A stretch of 64,000 bases of DNA from Marinifilum flexuosum (GTDB lineage: Bacteria > Bacteroidota > Bacteroidia > Bacteroidales > Marinifilaceae). Each line of letters starts with the position of its first letter. Position 1 is the first letter of the stretch. The notes below the pieces were generated by a model. It had not been told where the DNA came from and searched no databases. It saw only the letters and a list, made by a program, of their open reading frames with translations. A program made the position numbers and the translations under genes. Location of the stretch: assembly GCF_003610555.1 (NCBI RefSeq), contig NZ_RAPQ01000009.1:744001-808000 (forward strand). The letters run 5' to 3'. Positions 61,605 through 64,000 of this stretch are shown piece by piece.

Positions 61605-61634
61605 AAAAGCTTTCCCCCGCAGGAGAAAGCTTTT
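61605..61634 (-). terminator. terminator of the nucleoid-associated protein gene
   Basis: On the minus strand AAAAGCTTTC / GAAAGCTTTT (10-bp perfect) with a C-rich loop and a following T-run. It is ~135 nt after the stop at 61769; a GC-rich stretch (61681-61716) lies between. Confidence 0.7.
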
Positions 61635-61768
61635 AATTAAATCTATTAATACTTTTATTTCATTTTTGAATTGCTCCAAACACCCCTCTGCCTGTCGGCA
61701 TCTCCCCTAAAGGGAAGAATTCTATAAAATGAGGTTTGGGATTTGGAAATTGGGATTTGCCCCTTTAA

Positions 61769-62815
61769 CTAGTTCTCTTCGCGGAAGAAGAGTTTATAGT
61801 AGCTTAAATCACGAGCTGCATCGTAACCCTTCTCAATAAACTTGCGCTGTCCGTGAATATATACATGGAAGTTCTTGTCCAGCTTTAGCACATGCTTAAA
61901 GTGGCGCTGCTCTCCTTTAACGGCATCATTACTAATGTCAAAATCCGATTCAACAGAAGTTCCTCGCTCGTTCTGATAATATTCCTTGTACTCATCGAAA
62001 GCAGAGGCAACCTCAGGTTCTTCAATTACTTCTTGCTTAAACAGGTCTTCGTTAAACTCTTTCTTGTCCTTAAAAAAGTTGATCGACTTGTTCATCAAAT
62101 CAATCTGATCGGCCTTGGCAACTTCATTCTCATCGTTGTAAACATCGCCAATAAAGCCTTTACACATATCAAGGTAATTCTGAGTATGGTAAAAATTATC
62201 CTCACGAAGTTTCAAATCCAGAAAATCTTCCTTCCAGTACAGAGCATCTTTGTTTGGATTGGTCTTATCGACAATACAAACCTTATAACCTTTCTCTTTT
62301 TCGGTATTAAAAACCAGGCAGCCTTTATCCAACTTCTTGATGTTAATGCCATTTTCACAGCCCAGCTCAAAGTTTTCATTCTTTTGGTACACCTTTAAAA
62401 AAGTGTCTTTGTTTTCCGATTTGAAAATCCCCAATGCATTGCAAACTTCACCATCGACTACACATCCCGAAAAGGCAACCAGGTAAAACTCACCTCCTTT
62501 AATATTTGGGTGGTTCGATTTTTCGTACAAGTGAACCGCAATATTGGTTGATTGATCGTAAAAGCTTTCGTTGTTCTCAAAAAACTCTGAAGCATAGCAA
62601 TACACTTCGTTCATGTTTAAGTCAGCCTCGTTTTGGAAATGGTAAAATTCCTCCTTGTTAAAGGCTGAAAGAAAATACTTTAGCAATACATCTCTAACAT
62701 CATCATCATCAATATCGATTTCCGATTTAGAAAGCTTTAGATCCTCCTCAAGGTGTTTATTTCCAACATTGTGCACTACAATGCGGTCAAGATTTATCTC
62801 TTCAAAGTTAAACAT
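61769..62815 (-). CDS. nucleoid-associated protein, NdpA/YejK family
   Basis: A 348-residue cytoplasmic protein of the nucleoid-associated NdpA group (Pfam 'nucleoid-associated protein'). Characteristic N-terminus 'LDRIVVHNVGNKHLEEDLKLSKSEI', then 'VCNALGIFKSENKDTFLKV', 'LDKGCLVFNTEKEKGYKVCIVD' and 'ADQIDLMNKSINFFKDKKEF'. The C-terminal part (~250-348) is charged, with 'KLDKNFHVYIHGQRKFIEKGYDAARDLSYYKLFF'. In E. coli YejK associates with the nucleoid and topoisomerase IV. Its neighbourhood in a repeat-rich region may be coincidental. Confidence 0.85.
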   Translation of the reverse strand: MFNFEEINLDRIVVHNVGNKHLEEDLKLSKSEIDIDDDDVRDVLLKYFLSAFNKEEFYHFQNEADLNMNEVYCYASEFFENNESFYDQSTNIAVHLYEKSNHPNIKGGEFYLVAFSGCVVDGEVCNALGIFKSENKDTFLKVYQKNENFELGCENGINIKKLDKGCLVFNTEKEKGYKVCIVDKTNPNKDALYWKEDFLDLKLREDNFYHTQNYLDMCKGFIGDVYNDENEVAKADQIDLMNKSINFFKDKKEFNEDLFKQEVIEEPEVASAFDEYKEYYQNERGTSVESDFDISNDAVKGEQRHFKHVLKLDKNFHVYIHGQRKFIEKGYDAARDLSYYKLFFREEN

Positions 62816-62838
62816 ATGGTACTATTTTAAGAACCTGA

Positions 62839-62846
62839 CAAAGATA
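62839..62846 (-). promoter_or_regulatory. -7 element of the nucleoid-associated protein gene
   Basis: TATCTTTG on the minus strand, 23 nt upstream of the ATG; no clear -33 box. Confidence 0.45.
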
Positions 62847-62954
62847 CGCACTTTCGTTAAATATTGAATGATTTCTTAAAGCAGAGGCTGTAGAAATTAA
62901 TTACTCCAATCAGTTATAGGTATAATGCCTCATAAATTACCAACAAAAATGAAA

Positions 62955-63126
62955 GTTATGGTGCCCTGCTCCCGCGTATGCAATTACATGATAAAGCTAC
63001 AAATATAAAGCAGCTCTGCTGCCTTGTTCATGCATCAAAATTGACCATTAGCTACGGTGCGGAGCACCACAATATTTGTAGGCCAGTTGATCTAACGAAC
63101 GTAAAGGTAAAGAGTACCGTTACCTA
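62955..63126. repeat. REP/BIME-like element copy 3 (degenerate)
   Basis: Order kept: GGTGC-CCT-GCTCC (62960-62972, one arm mismatched), GCAGC-TCT-GCTGC (63010-63022), GGTGC-GGA-GCACC (63056-63068) then ACAATATTTGTAG, and a decayed GGTAAAGAGTACC (63106-63118). Hairpin three is the reverse complement of hairpin one in copy 2. Confidence 0.7.
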
Positions 63127-63151
63127 CTTTAGTTACATTTATATAACTTTC

Positions 63152-63186
63152 AAAAAAAAAGCTATCCCTTTACGGAATAGCTTTTA
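63152..63186 (-). terminator. terminator of the M1-type peptidase gene
   Basis: On the minus strand AAAAGCTATTCC pairs with GGGATAGCTTTT (one bulge), followed by a run of T; 21 nt after the stop at 63207. Confidence 0.8.
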
Positions 63187-63206
63187 AGCACTTTATTTTT
63201 TTCTGC

Positions 63207-64000
63207 CTATGATACCGACTTGTCTTTGGCAGTAGAATTCTCTTTCTTCTCCTTAAACTTCTCAGTATTATCTGCTGTTTTTCTGTCGATTAATTTGTGA
63301 TAAGGATCAATCCCAACACTATGTGGCTTCTTATCTACAACAAACGAGAACTTGTTTTCTTTCGCAGTAATGTGAACTTTCTTGAATAGAATCTCTTGTT
63401 CTTCCTTGTTTTCGTCTTCAAGAAAAATGGCCAAATCGATCCAATCATTCATATCGATGTATTGCTTATCATCCTCTCTTTTCTTTGTATTTATAGAGAT
63501 GGTAACCGATGAATCGTCACTCGAAAGCTCTTTATTTTCTTCGTTCTTGGTATTGATCACTCTGTACTTCTGAGCCTCAACAACAAAATCAACCTTATAC
63601 TTTCCATCCTCGGTTTTCGATACGTAAGCACTATCCACCTTATTATCGAAAAGAGTAATGGTTTCAAGCATATCGGTAATCACATAGTCCATACTATCAG
63701 GCATGTGTTGCTTCATTACATCAATAAACTCTAAAGATGTAGTGTATGGAGGCTCCTGGAAAGCAACATCGCTAACATACTCGCTAAGCGCTTGGTTCAA
63801 GTTGTTTTCTCCCATATAATCGGAAATGGCATACATGGCAATTGCACCCTTATTGTAGTGAATGTATTGTTGATTTTCGTTATACATTAAAGGCTGTTCT
63901 TTTACCTGCTCAGAACCTCTTCCTCTTAAATATCCATTCAACTCTTCTTTCATGAACTTGCGGATTTTATTCTTAGGATATTTCTGCTCTAAGACCTTAA
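63207..64000 (-). CDS. C-terminal part of an M1-family aminopeptidase (probably fused to an ABC permease)
   Basis: The frame is open to the window edge; before the first internal Met (63953) it reads KVLEQKYPKNKIRKF. 'GYLRGRGSEQVKEQPLMYNENQQYIHYNKGAIAMYAISDYMGENNLN' is the helical segment that follows the zinc site of M1 peptidases. The end with 'VVDKKPHSVGIDPYHKLIDRK' is typical of the long Bacteroidota 'ABC permease/M1 aminopeptidase' proteins. The catalytic HExxH part lies outside the window. The final ~25 residues are a charged low-complexity tail. Confidence 0.78.
   Translation of the reverse strand, partial: KVLEQKYPKNKIRKFMKEELNGYLRGRGSEQVKEQPLMYNENQQYIHYNKGAIAMYAISDYMGENNLNQALSEYVSDVAFQEPPYTTSLEFIDVMKQHMPDSMDYVITDMLETITLFDNKVDSAYVSKTEDGKYKVDFVVEAQKYRVINTKNEENKELSSDDSSVTISINTKKREDDKQYIDMNDWIDLAIFLEDENKEEQEILFKKVHITAKENKFSFVVDKKPHSVGIDPYHKLIDRKTADNTEKFKEKKENSTAKDKSVS

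Noticed and set aside
61676-61722. Rho-independent terminator in the C-rich stretch CCCCTCTGCC...CTCCCCTAAAGGG
   Set aside because: Only a short CCCTAAAGGG hairpin and no T-run on the relevant strand; the hairpin at 61605-61634 is better.

Overview
The window comes from a Bacteroidota chromosome, AT-rich and most plausibly a marine or sediment member of the Bacteroidia (Marinilabiliales-like; the rank is inference). The evidence is two SusC/D-type polysaccharide utilisation loci, a type IX secretion (T9SS) tail on an amylase, -7 promoter elements of the Bacteroidota form TAnnTTTG, FtsX-type 800-residue permeases, an HU-like/DUF4469 protein and a GluP-type sugar permease. It holds 41 supportable protein genes (two cut by the window ends). 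I saw no rRNA, tRNA or CRISPR.

Layout. 1-7462: tail of a starch-type Sus locus (SusD end, SusE-like and SusF-like starch-binding lipoproteins, a T9SS-secreted GH13 amylase). 7552-16249: an EF-hand-like triple-repeat secreted protein, an HU-like DNA-binding protein, an NtrB/NtrC-type two-component pair, and a divergent ABC ATPase plus FtsX-type permease. 16630-32862: mostly housekeeping and sensing: a duplicated carboxyltransferase, a CvfB-type S1 protein, a C69 dipeptidase, a Cache-PAS histidine kinase, an ABC-F ATPase, a citrate synthase of the mitochondrial type, a DoxX-like protein, a coiled-coil lipoprotein, a ROK kinase and a sugar MFS permease. 33110-50181: an AraC regulator, a membrane-spanning beta-propeller/LuxR regulator, and a complete second PUL: fimbrillin-like lipoprotein, SusC, SusD, GH144-like glucanase, three-repeat surface lipoprotein, GH3, and a SusB-like GH97. 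50249-57329: phosphoesterase, small proteins, threonine aldolase, MurB, MltG and M14 carboxypeptidase. 57480-64000: a repeat-rich accessory stretch with a Y1 HUH transposase, a transglutaminase, a nucleoid-associated protein and an M1 peptidase fragment.

How the genes fit together. The first locus binds and cuts starch at the cell surface. The second probably takes up and depolymerises a beta-1,2-glucan, with the GH97 alpha-glucosidase hinting at an alpha linkage in the substrate. The ROK kinase and MFS permease between them would take the released hexose into metabolism.

The most unusual content is non-coding. (i) Five full ~172-bp tandem units, each carrying three 13-nt mini-hairpins (5-bp stem, 3-nt loop), end 78 bp before a Y1 HUH transposase gene. 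Elements with the same hairpin order sit 2 and 4 kb downstream, which looks like a REP/BIME-transposase system. (ii) Five unrelated minisatellites with 21-24-bp periods (9235-9330, 16337-16483, 27000-27091, 29299-29410, 60726-60890) all lie at gene 3' ends. (iii) A 3'-end duplication of murB carries two copies of a 50-nt hairpin. (iv) A second REP-like hairpin cluster lies at 29171-29273.
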